Shown here in pieces: positions 12,170 through 23,093 of a DNA stretch of 64,000 nt. The translations under genes were made by a program, and so were the position numbers. The stretch is from Bidens hawaiensis. Taxonomy: Eukaryota > Streptophyta > Magnoliopsida > Asterales > Asteraceae. The DNA lies in NCBI GenBank assembly GCA_021521415.1, contig JAIQDT010000191.1, positions 682,001-746,000 on the forward strand, written 5' to 3'. How positions within the stretch are numbered: the first letter of the stretch is position 1; every line of letters begins with the position of its first letter. Below the pieces are notes generated by a model. That model was not told the origin of the DNA. It was given only the letters and a program-made list of their open reading frames with translations, and ran no database searches.

Positions 12170-12715
12170 CTAGTTTTTATCCTCCGTATTACGGGGATTG
12201 TTTTATATTGTCTGTTCTGATATTTATTTATTTTTTGAATTTATATTTTTTTATTGTATGGAAGTTAATAATATACTTATGGTTTGATGATAAATTATTT
12301 CACAAATAAATGAGATGCCATAACCCAGTTTAAAAGCTTTATGGTTTTGATGAGACCCAAGACCCGTTTATTTTTTTTACTATAAAATTGGTTTTTTAAT
12401 TATAAATAATATATATGAAAGTTAATAATATACTTATGGTTTGATGAGACACAAAACCCGTTTATTTTTTTGACTCTCAAATTGGTTTTTTAATTTAAAT
12501 AATATATATATATATATCTTTTTTAAAATAAATAAGATATTAATATTTATTATATCCTATTTTATAGGATTTTACATCAATAATTTGGTGAGAATAATTT
12601 TTAATTTAATAAGATGTTATAACCCGGTTAAGGAAATATGGGTTTGATAAGACTCATACCCATGAATTCGGGTCAAATGCATGAGAAACCTCCATTTAAA
12701 AATCAAGCAAATCTG
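12170..12715 (-). mobile_element. Helitron-like element, 3' end at 12170
   Basis: Read on the minus strand, the end is a small hairpin (CCGTAATACGG), about ten bases, then CTAG followed by T. A hairpin 10-12 bases before a CTRR end is the Helitron 3' signature. The body shares long segments with the complement of 60.22-61.18 kb: the phrase GAGGTTTCTCATGCATTTGA near the far end, and blocks around TATAACCCGG and ACCCGTTTA. No Rep/helicase gene is present, so the element would be non-autonomous. The 5' TC end is not certain; I place it near 12715. Confidence 0.55.
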
Positions 12716-12719
12716 GTGA

Positions 12720-13218
12720 CTCCAAAAAAAGGGGGAGCGACCACATCGCGACACGTAGAATTTTTATGTCTTCATTTATATATATTATAGATTACTTTTT
12801 TTATTTACCAAATAACAATAATGTCATTGAAAATTTGGTCCATCAATATTGTTTATTAACGGAAATTCTATACACACTGTGGGTTTTTTTAAAAATAAAC
12901 TCACCAATACGTCGCGTATAGTGCTATATGCGGCATATTGCTGGGTTTTAGAAAAACCCACCAATTTTGTCTTATTATTATTATGTTTTATTTTATTTTT
13001 ATTTTTATTGTTTTTCCTTTTCTTTTTATTTTTTATATTTTAATTTTTTTTCTTTTTTAATTGTTTTTATATAATAAATTTTTTTTAAAAAAAGATGTGT
13101 TTTTATATAATATTTTTTTTGTTCAAAACAAAACAATAAACACGTATATACAGCAAAACAAAACATTGTTATATACAAACCATTGAGTTTCTACAAAATA
13201 AAACAAAATATACGAACT
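12720..13218. other. No recognisable feature
   Basis: AT-rich DNA with long T runs (about 12960-13110). A weak inverted repeat around TGGGTTTTT/AAAAACCCA (12880-12962) is visible. No gene is seen. Confidence 0.45.
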
Positions 13219-14060
13219 ATAAAAACGGGGTATCGCCGATATCGCCTTCGGGGGCCGTAAAAGTAGCATCGTGAACATCTACGTGGTTGTCGGCCCTACG
13301 TTTGACGCCTGATCCCTGACTGGCGTCGTCCACGTCATCGCCTCGTCAACTTCTAACGCTCGACGTGCTCGCCTTGTGGTCAAAACTAGGTTGGGGTGGT
13401 ACCTCGTACCTAACATCACGCTTTGGGGCGCCGAGGTAACTGACGACCCATCTAATCTGACGCTGCATCTGCAGAATCCCCGATGCATCTCCAGAATCCC
13501 CCGCTCCATGAGCTGTAACATGGCGTCAGTGCCGACAATCAAACGCACCGCACGATAAGTGTAGGTATCGTGTTGCGGCGGTGGCTAATATCAAAACAAT
13601 AACAATTAATAAATAGACGGATTAAAAGTAACCGTAAACCGATTATATAATAAATGTACCTCATGTGTCTCAATATCATCATCTGCGTCCCCACCTGCAT
13701 CCTCCTCCTCGTCGAATGGTTGGTCGACAATCTGGACCTCCGTCGCTGCTAGTGGGGCAGGCTTGACTAATGGCACAATGACGTAACGGGCGCGTACCGC
13801 AACCCCGGTCACGAGACGGTCTATCTGGATGTCGAGACTCAGAAACGTCTGCATGATATGCATGCTCGAAAAGCCGGTGCGGAGCGATCGCTGTGATACG
13901 TAAAGCATTTATTTGCTCTTCGTACCCCCAACGAAATCACAAGCTGGGTAACGTACGAGCCGCCCAAGAACGACCCACGCAACTGTCGTCGGTAGTACCC
14001 GACTAGATAGTCTACATTGATCCTCTCTTGGATCGTATCTATAGGCTGGTGCATTGATCT
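13219..14060 (-). pseudogene. Retroelement-associated coding remnant, possibly the plant-transposon protein region of an Athila-like element
   Basis: Three minus-strand open stretches follow one another. The first contains DYLVGYYRRQLRGSFLGG and then YVTQLVISLGV, reminiscent of the phrase GGHFITRLA in proteins annotated as putative plant transposon protein. The second (13908-13606) has an acidic tail (DEEEDAGGDADDD). The third runs to a stop near 13219 with DDVDDASQGSG. No catalytic motif is seen. The similarity is recalled, not searched, and the frames are broken, so function is left open. Confidence 0.35.
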
Positions 14061-14645
14061 TCTCTTGGATCCTTTGATCTTCGACGAGCCTGATGAATCG
14101 TAGAGCCCCGGTTTCTGGCTTCACCTAAGTTTCTACAAGGATTCATGAAAAGATTCTCGTAGAATGGAGAACCACTCTTCAATCCCATCTAGAAAGCTTG
14201 GACTTTTGTAGCCATGTCAATGTATGGAATATCTAATGCTTATCTATTGAACCTGCTAACATAATCGTTAAGATATTCTTTATGTTTTTGAGTGATCTTG
14301 TATAAATCATTAGTTATCTGCTCAAATGACCAGCTACAAGAAAACTGGTTATTAAATAAGTTAATTAAATGTGCAAAAGAAGTAATTGAATTAGGAGTGA
14401 CACTCAATAGCCATTTTAAGGCTGATCATGTAAGAGTTGATTCAAAACCTTTGCGTAGATATGTTTCCTTTAGATATGCTGAGATGGGTATGATCTCTAT
14501 CCTTTCCATGTATTGAGCCACATGTTTTTCAAGATCAGTCGTTCCATCATACAGCTTCATGTTGGCAGTTTGGAAGCGTTTCGAGATCTCAGCATCACGT
14601 ATTGGTGAGGCGAACCCCAAAACCTTCGTGCTCGTAGGGGTCACT

Positions 14646-16706
14646 TGTAACACTCTATTTTGAGACGTCTTTTTATATCATTATTTTATTAATATATTCT
14701 AAATCAATCCCAGATTTTTCAAACAACGGAAGCGTTATAAGGAAACAATGTGACAAAACATATTCAAAATTTACATTATATATAAATCTGATACGTTGAG
14801 TAAGTTACATAATCAAACTTATTTAAATAAACCATAATTTATACATCCAAACGTGGGTTATAAACATAATGTTCGATCTTTCAACGTACCGAGGCTTGAC
14901 CAAACTTTTTATTCATGCACCAGTGATTTACCTGAAAAACATTATTTACGATAATATTAGCAAAGCTAAGTGAGTTTATTTATCGAATTATAATAATATT
15001 TTCACATCACAATTCTTGCCAACAAACCAACCACCATATTCTTCTCATGAAATTAAGAATTTAAAACTGTAAATTTAACTCTTATCACATAATTGTGATT
15101 TATTCACCCAGCATGTTACATTCGTGGCAATAATTATCACATTATGGTGATTTAATTCCCACCACGTTACAGTTGTGACATATTTATCACATAATTGTAA
15201 TTTAACCACCCACCACCTGTGGCAATAATTATATTTACCAATTTATTATCATAAGATTATTTATTATTATTAATGCAAATAAAATCATGTTTACACAAGT
15301 TCTATCACCCAAATAATCTTATGACTAAATTATATAAAACATACGGGCGGTCGTATGAACTCACATGGGCGTCTAGAGAATCTCTAAGGTGAACCCCTTG
15401 TCAACTATTTTTATCTCCTATAACCAATATTATATATTAAATTTAATAACCAATAGTTGTGGTGTATTTAGCCATACTTATATCTCGTTAATACTTGACT
15501 AATAATAAAATTATAATATTAATACAAAAGTTCTAAATGATAACTATTTTACCTTCTAATATGGATGAATCGTTATACTAAGCTTGTTTTCCCCACTTAG
15601 TTATTCTTATAAACAGTTCCGTCCCCAAATATTCGTTGCCATTACTACCATTGATCACTAATGTATTTTTCCATCAAAACTACCATGACACAATTACTTG
15701 TGGCCATGTAAACTTCCGTCAATATATAGCACTGCAAGTTTGAGTACGTATTTCCATCTATATCCAAAATTTGCATTCTATACATATCTAAACTTTTAAC
15801 ATATAAGTATGGCCGGCATGGGGGTGTGCGAGTCGCACCTTCGGCCGGGGCACGTAATTTTTAGGGGCCAAAACTTTTTTATGTATATATATATATATAT
15901 ATCAGTGAAAGATCTTGAATCAAAAGACACCATAAATTTGTCGATTTGGTAGATACTTGTGGTGTTTAAAGCTCGCCAGAATACAGGTTTTAAGGATGAA
16001 GATGATTCAAAATTCAGGTTTTAAGGAATGGCGAAAATGGACCATGTACTTTATTTCATAATTAAATCTATTATTTACACACTCACCCCTTTTAGTTTTG
16101 TTTTAATTATACTTCACCCTTAACTTAATAACTTTCGGCAATTAATCTATCAATTTTTTGAAAATTAGGGTATTACATTAATAATATATTTTTGCTATGT
16201 TTATTGTTATGACATTAATTGTCGTTTATAAACATTAGCTTATATTTTCCGTTTTTCGTTAAGGCCTATGGGCCTTTTTTTTTTGTTCGGCCGAGGTATT
16301 TAAAAATTTCAGAGACGCCCCTGTATATAAGTAAATAATAAATAAATAATTATTATTATATAAATATGTACGTACATTTCTAAAACATATGTTAACTATA
16401 TATTTCTAATGTCTATATGAATAATACATATAGATTATAATAAGACGTTTATTCGTCCAACAGCACCAATGACTCGTTAATTTGAATATATACCCGTTTA
16501 ATGAGCTCTAGACACACACTAATACTTTATTTATATAGGCAAGATGAGGTCTTACATCACTTCTTGTATATGTTGAACTATGTGGGTATGCTAGAAATCG
16601 TGTTCTTCAGCTTTTGTAACTCCCTAGCCATCGTAGGATTCATTCCTGTATCCTACACAGATCCAATATTATTAGAAATTAAAATAGGATCATGACCGGT
16701 GTTACA
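14646..16706. repeat. Solo LTR inserted in gag (about 2.06 kb)
   Basis: The segment starts TGTAACACTC and ends GGTGTTACA, giving inverted TGTAAC/GTTACA termini. The gag coding stretch of the older element lies on both sides, which shows an insertion. Flanking pentamers (TCACT left, GTTAT right) do not match, so the target duplication is either eroded or the LTR arose by recombination between two elements. It contains its own nested GC-rich repeat at about 15800-16320. Confidence 0.6.
15800..16325. repeat. Dispersed repeat related to 22285-22510
   Basis: It shares with the 22.3-kb copy a GC-rich left block followed by GGGGC(C)AAAA and T runs, and a right block GTTAAGGCCTATGGGCC...TTCGGCCGAGG...AGAGACGCCCCTG (there GTTAGAGCCTACGTGCC...CTCGGCCGAGA...AGAGACGACCATG). 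The middle parts are diverged. A non-autonomous DNA element is likely, but the ends are not sharp. Confidence 0.45.
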
Positions 16707-17298
16707 GTTATTAGGAGCCTTGTGCGATAATCCTGGGATCCTTTAGGGGATCCTTGTTGCTGTGATTTTGGCAGGTGATCCATGATTCTAAACTTCAGAT
16801 TGAGGATTCATAGGAATGAATCCTCAGTGTGTTTTCCTGGGGATCCTGATATGCTGAAAATTTCATTGCTTTTGCTCCTTCTTCCTGAGGCTTAAAAATT
16901 CGTCACCCTAGGTGGTGAGATACCTATCGGATTTGCTGCTTCGGTTTTCTCTGATTTTTCAACTTTTGTATCTCTTCCAATAATGTTTTGTTGGTTTGTT
17001 GTTGCTCGATCATTTGCTTCTGGACTTGGTTGAACAAAGAAATGATGTCGTTGTTTGAAACCATGATAGGATCCTCAGCCCAAGCAAACGGTATGCTAGT
17101 AGATGTATTCTTCATAGGGTTCTCCAGCCTTCTTGGAGGTGGTGGCATCAATGGTAAGGACTGACTCAAAGCCGCATTTGAAGATTGCATTGACGGGTAA
17201 GTTGATTTGCTTGGAGATGGTGATTGCTTCAACTGAGATACCATTGGTTATGATTAAAGGGCAGTGATTGATCACGAGAGCAAAATTTTGAACGTGTA

Positions 17299-18811
17299 TG
17301 TCACAGCCCCTGACCCCTATACCCTGGGAGGGAAGCCATGAACATTGATTGGTGGTATCGGTGTTTATTAAATTATTTTGCAGTGGAAAATTTCATCACA
17401 ACCGTAGTTAGGAAAAATGATCAGAGTTATAAAAAAACACCACGATTGTTATTATAATAAACTGGGAATTTAATCCACTTTGATACAAACATAATTTTTA
17501 TAGGGATAAACCTTAATTTACAAAACACGTTTCTTTATTCTGGTGACAAGCCACTTATTTAAGCTGGAAGCCCGCAGGCATCATTCATTTGTCCTAACAA
17601 GTCACCTGAAACATGTTTAAAATATTTGATCAGCAAGAAATACTGGTGAGTGCATTCATTTGTAAATGACACATTTTACAGTTACAACATTAAGATGTTT
17701 TTACACCTGCCTGCTTACAGATTACCGAAAGGTACTTGACCTTCGACCGTATCCATGACTGTGGTCATATTACTTATTGGCTAACACTAGTCCAATAAGT
17801 AACGTGTAATAGCCCAGTAGGCAAACCTTGTATACAAAACCCCACAATATCAGTAGTAATTATCTCGTAAGTCTACAGAGACTTAATCACTGTAATGTAT
17901 TTAAAATACTTTTAAAAATATATTTGAAAATATTTAGACTATCTGCCATGAGTTTTATAGGTTTTGAAATTATCATGACAGTGTTACAAAAACTCGAATG
18001 TCTCACCTTGTAAGTTCACAATTAATGAACGCCTCTTGGTATCTCTAGATTAGTATAAAACCAATAATCATAACGATAATCACGAGATTAGAAACTTTAC
18101 ACGATGGCACAATGTCATACCTTAATATTCAGAGCTTTTGGATTCGCGTATATAAGTTTCTTTCGATAGGATAGGATATCGTTACGACACTCAGGTATTA
18201 TACTGTATTCTTAATACATATAATATAGACAGAGATTTCATAGAGAAAACATGATTTTGGGATGAGAAATGAAAGTCTCGTTGCCAACCTATTTATAGAA
18301 ATTTCTGGAGCCCGTCGCGATACGCGATGGCCATAAACAAAGGGCGTCGCGTATTGCGAAGAATCTTGTAGCTTGGACGATTCAGTCCTAGGCATGCTGC
18401 CACGTGGCATGCGACGTGTCTCATCTACGTAACTTCCATGTCGCGATACGCGATGTGTTACTTGGATAGTCCATCGCGTATCGCTACGCCGCAAAGTTTC
18501 TGGATAACGTGTGCAAAGTGCGCCATCAAAGCGCCACATTGCGCCCATCACACTTTGCACGTGCCCGTGCGCTTTCGGGTGCTTCGCACCCTCCGCTAGG
18601 ACCACTGGGTGTGATTTGTCTTATAAGAATATTAACATATGAGTTTTCTTTCTTATAAAGAGCTCACTAGTTTTATAATCTAACGATGTGGGACAAATAC
18701 TTACACTCATATTTATACCATGGTGGAAGCCTCTCCTTTTCTTTCCTCCACCAATATGAGATGGAATTTTCTTCATTTTATTTCTTTACTTTTATTTTGT
18801 GGTTTGTTATA
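17299..18811 (-). repeat. Solo LTR in the leader of the Tat/Ogre-like element, 5-bp target duplication
   Basis: The plus-strand left end is TGTCACAG and the right end TTTGTTATA, one base away from the expected TTACA. GTGTA flanks both sides (17294-17298 and 18812-18816), a clean 5-bp target duplication. On the minus strand a CTATAAATAG box lies at about 18287-18298, placing U3 to its right and U5 toward 17299. The part at 18300-18600 is rich in TCGCG/CGCGA motifs. Confidence 0.65.
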
Positions 18812-18828
18812 GTGTAAAGCACCATTTG

Positions 18829-18848
18829 CCCCACAGTGGGAGCCAAAC
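18829..18848 (-). other. Primer-binding site of the Tat/Ogre-like element
   Basis: The minus strand reads TTTGGCTCCCACTGTGGGGC immediately inside the LTR end. It resembles the TTGGCGCCCACCGTGGGGC-type site recalled from plant Tat-lineage elements, with two or three changes. Confidence 0.6.
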
Positions 18849-19585
18849 TGTTTTGGCCAAAAATTACACAAGGGTTTTTAAGTAACCAAACTTTGTATGT
18901 GAGGTAGGATGCTTGAATATGTAATCAAAATAATATGTAAATGTTACGAGTGACACAAAGATTTAACAAGGGTTTTTAAGTAACCAAACTTTGTATGTAA
19001 GGTAGGATGCTTGAATATGTAATCAAAATAATATGTAAATGCTACGAGTGACACAAAGATTTAGCGAGGAAAAAGCCTTGATCCTAGAGGATCTCCGGCA
19101 AAAAACCTCGAGAGGGGAAACTATCTCGATGCCTCAACTATATTAATAAAAATGGGGATTTCAAGTGTTGGAAATGTTTAATCGCTGTTATGAATACAAA
19201 AGAATGTATACGGGTGTGTGTATTTGTCTTATACGATCAAAAGAAACTTCTACATATAGTTACAAGAAGGATAACTTTGGTAATAATTAGCAATAATGAG
19301 CATTAGTTGCCTTGGCAAGGATCCTAGATCGGTTACGGTTTGCATATCTTAATCATGAATGTGTAGTAACTTCCTCCAACGTCCATAATCTTTAATGCTT
19401 GACCAAGTCTTCAGCTAGACATTAATTGTTAACTACTGCCTACAAAACCAAGTCAAATGTGAAAGGATAATGATAGTTAATAACAATACTTACTAAGGAT
19501 CTTGTCTGACTGTAATCCTGATATACAACGAGGATTTTTTTAATGATTCTACCTGTCAGGATCCTTGAAATTTCTACCCACAACA
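18849..19585 (-). repeat. LTR of the Tat/Ogre-like element (737 bp)
   Basis: The plus-strand edges are TGTTTTGGCC and ACCCACAACA, giving TG...CA ends with inverted TGTT/AACA. Placement next to the PBS supports a 5' LTR on the minus strand. It contains a 98-bp tandem duplication (18868-19063). The partner LTR is not in the window. Confidence 0.6.
18868..19063. repeat. 98-bp tandem duplication
   Basis: ACAAGGGTTTTTAAGTAACC starts at about 18868 and again at 18966. The two copies differ at only a few positions, so the duplication is fairly recent relative to the element. Confidence 0.9.
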
Positions 19586-20930
19586 GTCGTACAAAAAAAA
19601 TCGATAGTCAAATATGTTATAAATCAACCATATACATATGGTAACTAGAAAGATGGAGAACCAAATCTACCATAATTAGGCTATACGTAGTGGGTGACTT
19701 TGGGTGGATTTTTTGGGCGATATTTAGCAACAACACTGCCACCAGCCGAAATTGGGGAGATGGAGGGAGGGGGTTTGCGACATAGAATTGCCACGCGGGT
19801 TTGAGTTGTTTAGGGTTGAAAAATAATTACATAATAATAATTAAACCTTGGTGGTGGTGGGGGTGCGATTTTTGATATGGAACACCACTATACCCATAAA
19901 ATGAAAATAGTATCTCTGCTGATGTGACGTCACGTCTCAAAAATGCCCCCACCCCCGCCAATTTTATAACCATCCATTGCACATAGTATAATGGTTTAAT
20001 GATTAGAATATTAACAATATTTAGATACGATTTTAATGCCATTTAATCTTTATCAATTAATGATGATTATAAAGTATCCAAGAGTCATTGACTTTCTTCA
20101 ACATCAATTTATACTTTTTCCTAATTGATGGTATGGGGTAAAGTTAAAATACAAATAGAGACAAAAATGAGAAGTGAGAAGGATTTGTAATAATAAAAAA
20201 AAAACCCTTAAAAATAATTTCAAAAAAGATAATTAAAAAATCTGAACTCAAAACATATATATAAAAAACTAAAAAGTTTAAAAAACTAAAATGTTTCCGC
20301 CCATCATTCCCGTTCAAAAACAAAATTGACGAAAAGACACAATGCCGAGATCAAAGACACAATGACAAAAATGAACAAAATGAACAATTATTACTAAAAA
20401 AGACACAATAGATCGCAAAATATAACACAATGCCGAACAAAATATAGCACACTGTTGAATAATATAACACAATATAAAGAATAAAGACGCAATGTCAAGC
20501 AAAAAAGACACAATCAATGACGAAAATAAACACAATGATAAACAAAAAGATACAACTTTTTTCACTTACCATTGTGTTTTTTTATCGGAACGAGAAAGAC
20601 CGTGGAAATATTTTTGTGTTTTTACTTTTTTTTGTTTTTTTTAATTAAATTTTGAGTTATGATTTTTTCATTTATTTATTTTCAACCTTTTTTGAGGAGT
20701 TTTTTTGTGTGTCTACAAATCCTTCTCATTTTTGTTCTCCTTAGTAGAATAACTTGACCGTTGATGGTATATGATTAGATAACAATTAAATTCGTTTATC
20801 TCGTAATAAATAATATTATAGAATTTCTATGTTTAATAGAAGTTATGCTTACTATTTACTATCACAACCCAACCAACCCAACCATTTAATAAAAAGTAAT
20901 TTCTCTCTCTCTCTATCTTCCATATACACA
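19586..20930. other. No gene; weak MITE-like inverted repeat and CACAATG-rich stretch
   Basis: At about 19845-19985 GGTGGTGGGGGTGCGATTTTT faces AAAAATGCCCCCACCCCCGCC, a possible small inverted-repeat element without a clear target duplication. 20330-20570 is rich in imperfect ACACAATG repeats. I see no coding structure. Confidence 0.4.
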
Positions 20931-20931
20931 A

Positions 20932-21290
20932 TAGAGGTACACAAGCCGGTTTAAAACTCAAAACCGGTTCGGGTTAAAATTGGTTCGGTTTGGTCAACAA
21001 AAGTCAAAACCGGTTTATGATCAATTTTGGTTCGGGTTGAAACCGATTTCTTACCATGTTACGATCGGTTTCGGTTCGGGTTTTGATCAGTTTCGATTCG
21101 GGTTTTGACCGGTTTTTGTTCAGTTTTGGCCGGTTTCGGTTCGGTTAACCGGTTTGAAACCGGTTTTGGTGGAGAAAACTACAAACCGGTTCCAAACCTC
21201 CGGTTTCAATCGGTTCCAAACCGGTTCAGTTTAGGTTTGATTTTTGGGTCTTTTTGGTTAACCGGTTTGTTTACCCAACTCTAATGCACA
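20932..21290. repeat. CCGGTT-based minisatellite
   Basis: About twenty imperfect copies of CCGGTTtcGGTTCGGGTT-like units occur on both strands, since CCGGTT is nearly self-complementary. The block begins with GAGGTACACAAGCCGG and ends ...TTACCCAACTCTAATGCACA, echoing the ends of the related block at 60438-60987. Confidence 0.75.
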
Positions 21291-22284
21291 ACCCAATCTA
21301 ATTCAAATTTTCACTCACTTTCACAACCCAACCTAACCCAACTTTTTTATATCAAAATGTTTAGTCCTTTTTATAAATAAAATCGTGTAGTTATTTTTTT
21401 TTAAAGTTAAAAGTTGTAATTTTCATGAAAACCCTAAATTATATATAAAAGTTTGTTTACAAACTTTGGTTGCTGGAATAACCTAGTTGCAACCAGTTGA
21501 GACAAAAAGCTTAGTTTTTATTTTTCTTAATTTTCAAAAGTGGTGCCAATTGGCAACCGGTCACTATAGTGGATAGTCTTAGACTACTCTCATTGAGCTC
21601 AGTCGGTCAGTTAGGTAGGCATAGTTAAAAAGAAAAAATATTTTGACTGAGATTGAACGACCAGATATTGGCTCACCAACTGTAAGTTGTTGTGAGCATA
21701 GCACATTTATTCATCTTATATTGATTAGTATACCACGCACTTATCCACTTATAATTAAGTGCGTATGTATTGTTTTCAAATAAAATGTATTATCTAACAT
21801 TATCTAATTGATAAAATACTAAAAATAAATACCAGAATTAGGCTAATAATAGTGTGAGATGCAATGCTGACTGGACACTCACTGAAGCTACCGTTGAAGC
21901 CGCCAAAACCTGTTGCAGTTCAAGTAAGCGATCGCTTCAGCGATATTTTCGATTTTTTTAGAAATATTTTTTCTTCCAAAATTTTATATTATAAGATAAA
22001 TTTATATATACTAGTTTTGTAAATAAAAGGCAAACTTATATAAATAAAGCAAAATTTATATTAGTTTCATAAAACAATAACCCACAAAATACAAATTATA
22101 ATCAACATAATATTAAAAAATAAAAAATGGCTAAAACCAAAAAAAAAAAGGTAATCACTCCTTCTACTTCTTCTCACCAAAAATTAGGTCAAACCCCCTA
22201 TTCTATTCCAAAACTTGGCACCACATTCAAAGCACATCCACACTTTTCTCCAGTTAGCCGAGTCGCGGCTCCTTGTTGTGGTGT
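21291..22284. other. No recognisable feature
   Basis: AT-rich DNA. Short open frames only; no motif or repeat boundary that I can support. Confidence 0.4.
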
Positions 22285-22510
22285 ACGCGACCAGTGCCGC
22301 ACTTAGGTTGGGCAACCCGGGCGACTGGTTAGGGCACTTATTTTTTTGGGGCAAAATTTTTTATATATATTAGACATTAGACCAAATCTTTTTTTACTCG
22401 TAACCTATTTGAGATTGCGGGTCGTTTTATTTCTTTACTCGTTAGAGCCTACGTGCCTTTTAATCTCAGCTCGGCCGAGACATTTAAATTCTTAGAGACG
22501 ACCATGTGTG
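22285..22510. repeat. Second copy of the dispersed repeat found at 15.8-16.3 kb
   Basis: See the shared blocks listed for 15800-16325. This copy is shorter and diverged. It lies directly upstream of the SINE. Confidence 0.45.
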
Positions 22511-22583
22511 GTACGTACCTGAATCGCGCTAGGTCGTTCGCGGATCTACTTGCGACCCACAACACAGTCTAAATTTTGGATTT

Positions 22584-22895
22584 TTTTTAACGACCAACTA
22601 AGTAACGCCGGGTACTCCGTATGCGGCCCCCATTGGCTAAAGGTAGCCCGAGCCGGCCACTAGTCCGGACGGACGGAGCCCCTAGCGGTCCACCTATTGA
22701 GGGATTCACCGGATAAAACCCGACTCCCACGCCCGCCAAATGGCACGACAGGAAGAGCCGGTAAAACCGGGTGACATCTGGACTCGAACCCTGGCAAGCC
22801 AGGGTCATCCCTCATATCTCACATATAAATTAGTGATAGTGAGGTTTAAACCCCGTACCTCTCGCTAATAAAATAGGTGCTCTACCATTGAATCA
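22584..22895 (-). mobile_element. tRNA-derived SINE with 8-bp target duplication
   Basis: The minus strand begins TGATTCAATGGTAGAGCACC, an A box (TGATTCAATGG fits TRGYNNARNGG with one mismatch) at the very start. It is followed by GGTTTAAACCT as a diverged B box, and then by a body containing a second, perfect B-box-like GGTTCGAGTCC. The minus-strand 3' end is an A run (T run at 22584-22588 on plus). TTGGATTT flanks both ends (22576-22583 and 22896-22903), the target duplication expected of LINE-driven insertion. Length is about 312 bp. The RNA would be made by RNA polymerase III; it has no coding capacity. Confidence 0.75.
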
Positions 22896-23084
22896 TTGGA
22901 TTTAATTAGTTGTATATGTGAAAAGAGAGAAATTATTTTTTTAATAAATAAAATAATGATTAATACATGAGAATGAGTTTTTATACGTATTAAATATTGT
23001 ACCATATTGCATTAAAAGGATTGTAAGGAAAAAAAAGCTGCAAATAAGGACGTGTAGTAAAGACGCAAATAGAAGCGCGAGTGG

Positions 23085-23093
23085 ATTATAAAG
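23085..23093 (+). promoter_or_regulatory. Possible TATA box of the MCTP pseudogene
   Basis: ATTATAAAG is followed within 30 bp by CT-rich transcribed-type sequence, and the 5' region up to the ATG at 23878 contains CTCTCT tracts typical of plant leaders. The distance of almost 800 bp implies a long leader or a leader intron, so this is only a candidate. Confidence 0.3.

Larger units (their letters stand above)
14060..17244 (-). pseudogene. gag of the Tat/Ogre-like element, interrupted by an LTR
   Basis: The N-terminal part (17244-16924) starts with ATG and encodes a proline/serine-rich segment and a coiled coil (QKQMIEQQQTNKTLLEEI). The second part (14653-14426 and on to ~14060) carries the Gag signature of non-chromovirus Ty3 elements: KLYDGTTDLEKHVAQYMERI, then KGFESTLTGSALKWL, and further down YVSRFNR. 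Gag forms the virus-like particle that packages element RNA. Between the parts lies the TGTAACA...TGTTACA insertion at 14646-16706, and stop codons occur in the second part, so it is inactive. Confidence 0.65.
13219..19585 (-). mobile_element. Nested minus-strand Ty3/Gypsy element (Tat/Ogre-like) opened by two solo LTRs
   Basis: Reading leftwards from 19585: an LTR (18849-19585), a PBS-like site TTTGGCTCCCACTGTGGGGC (18829-18848), a leader, the N-terminal part of gag (from 17244), then more gag (14645 to ~14060), and finally a different retroelement-associated coding segment (about 14060-13219). The leader and gag are each split by a TG...CA-type LTR without internal region. No protease, RT or integrase follows, so the element was truncated or rearranged near 14.06 kb, where a short duplicated phrase (GATC-rich, 14020-14075) marks a junction. 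The left border of the element is uncertain. Confidence 0.6.

Noticed and set aside
18198..18605. 135-codon minus-strand frame
   Set aside because: It covers the promoter-like part of a solo LTR, including its TATA box, and has no protein similarity.
19845..19985. A complete MITE with GGTGGTGGGGGTG ends
   Set aside because: The inverted blocks are partly simple GGT/GGG repeats and no matching target duplication could be found, so only a weak inverted repeat is noted.
22740..22900. Possible functional tRNA gene
   Set aside because: A- and B-box-like motifs are present but no cloverleaf or acceptor stem can be formed, and precise target duplications plus an A tail show a SINE.
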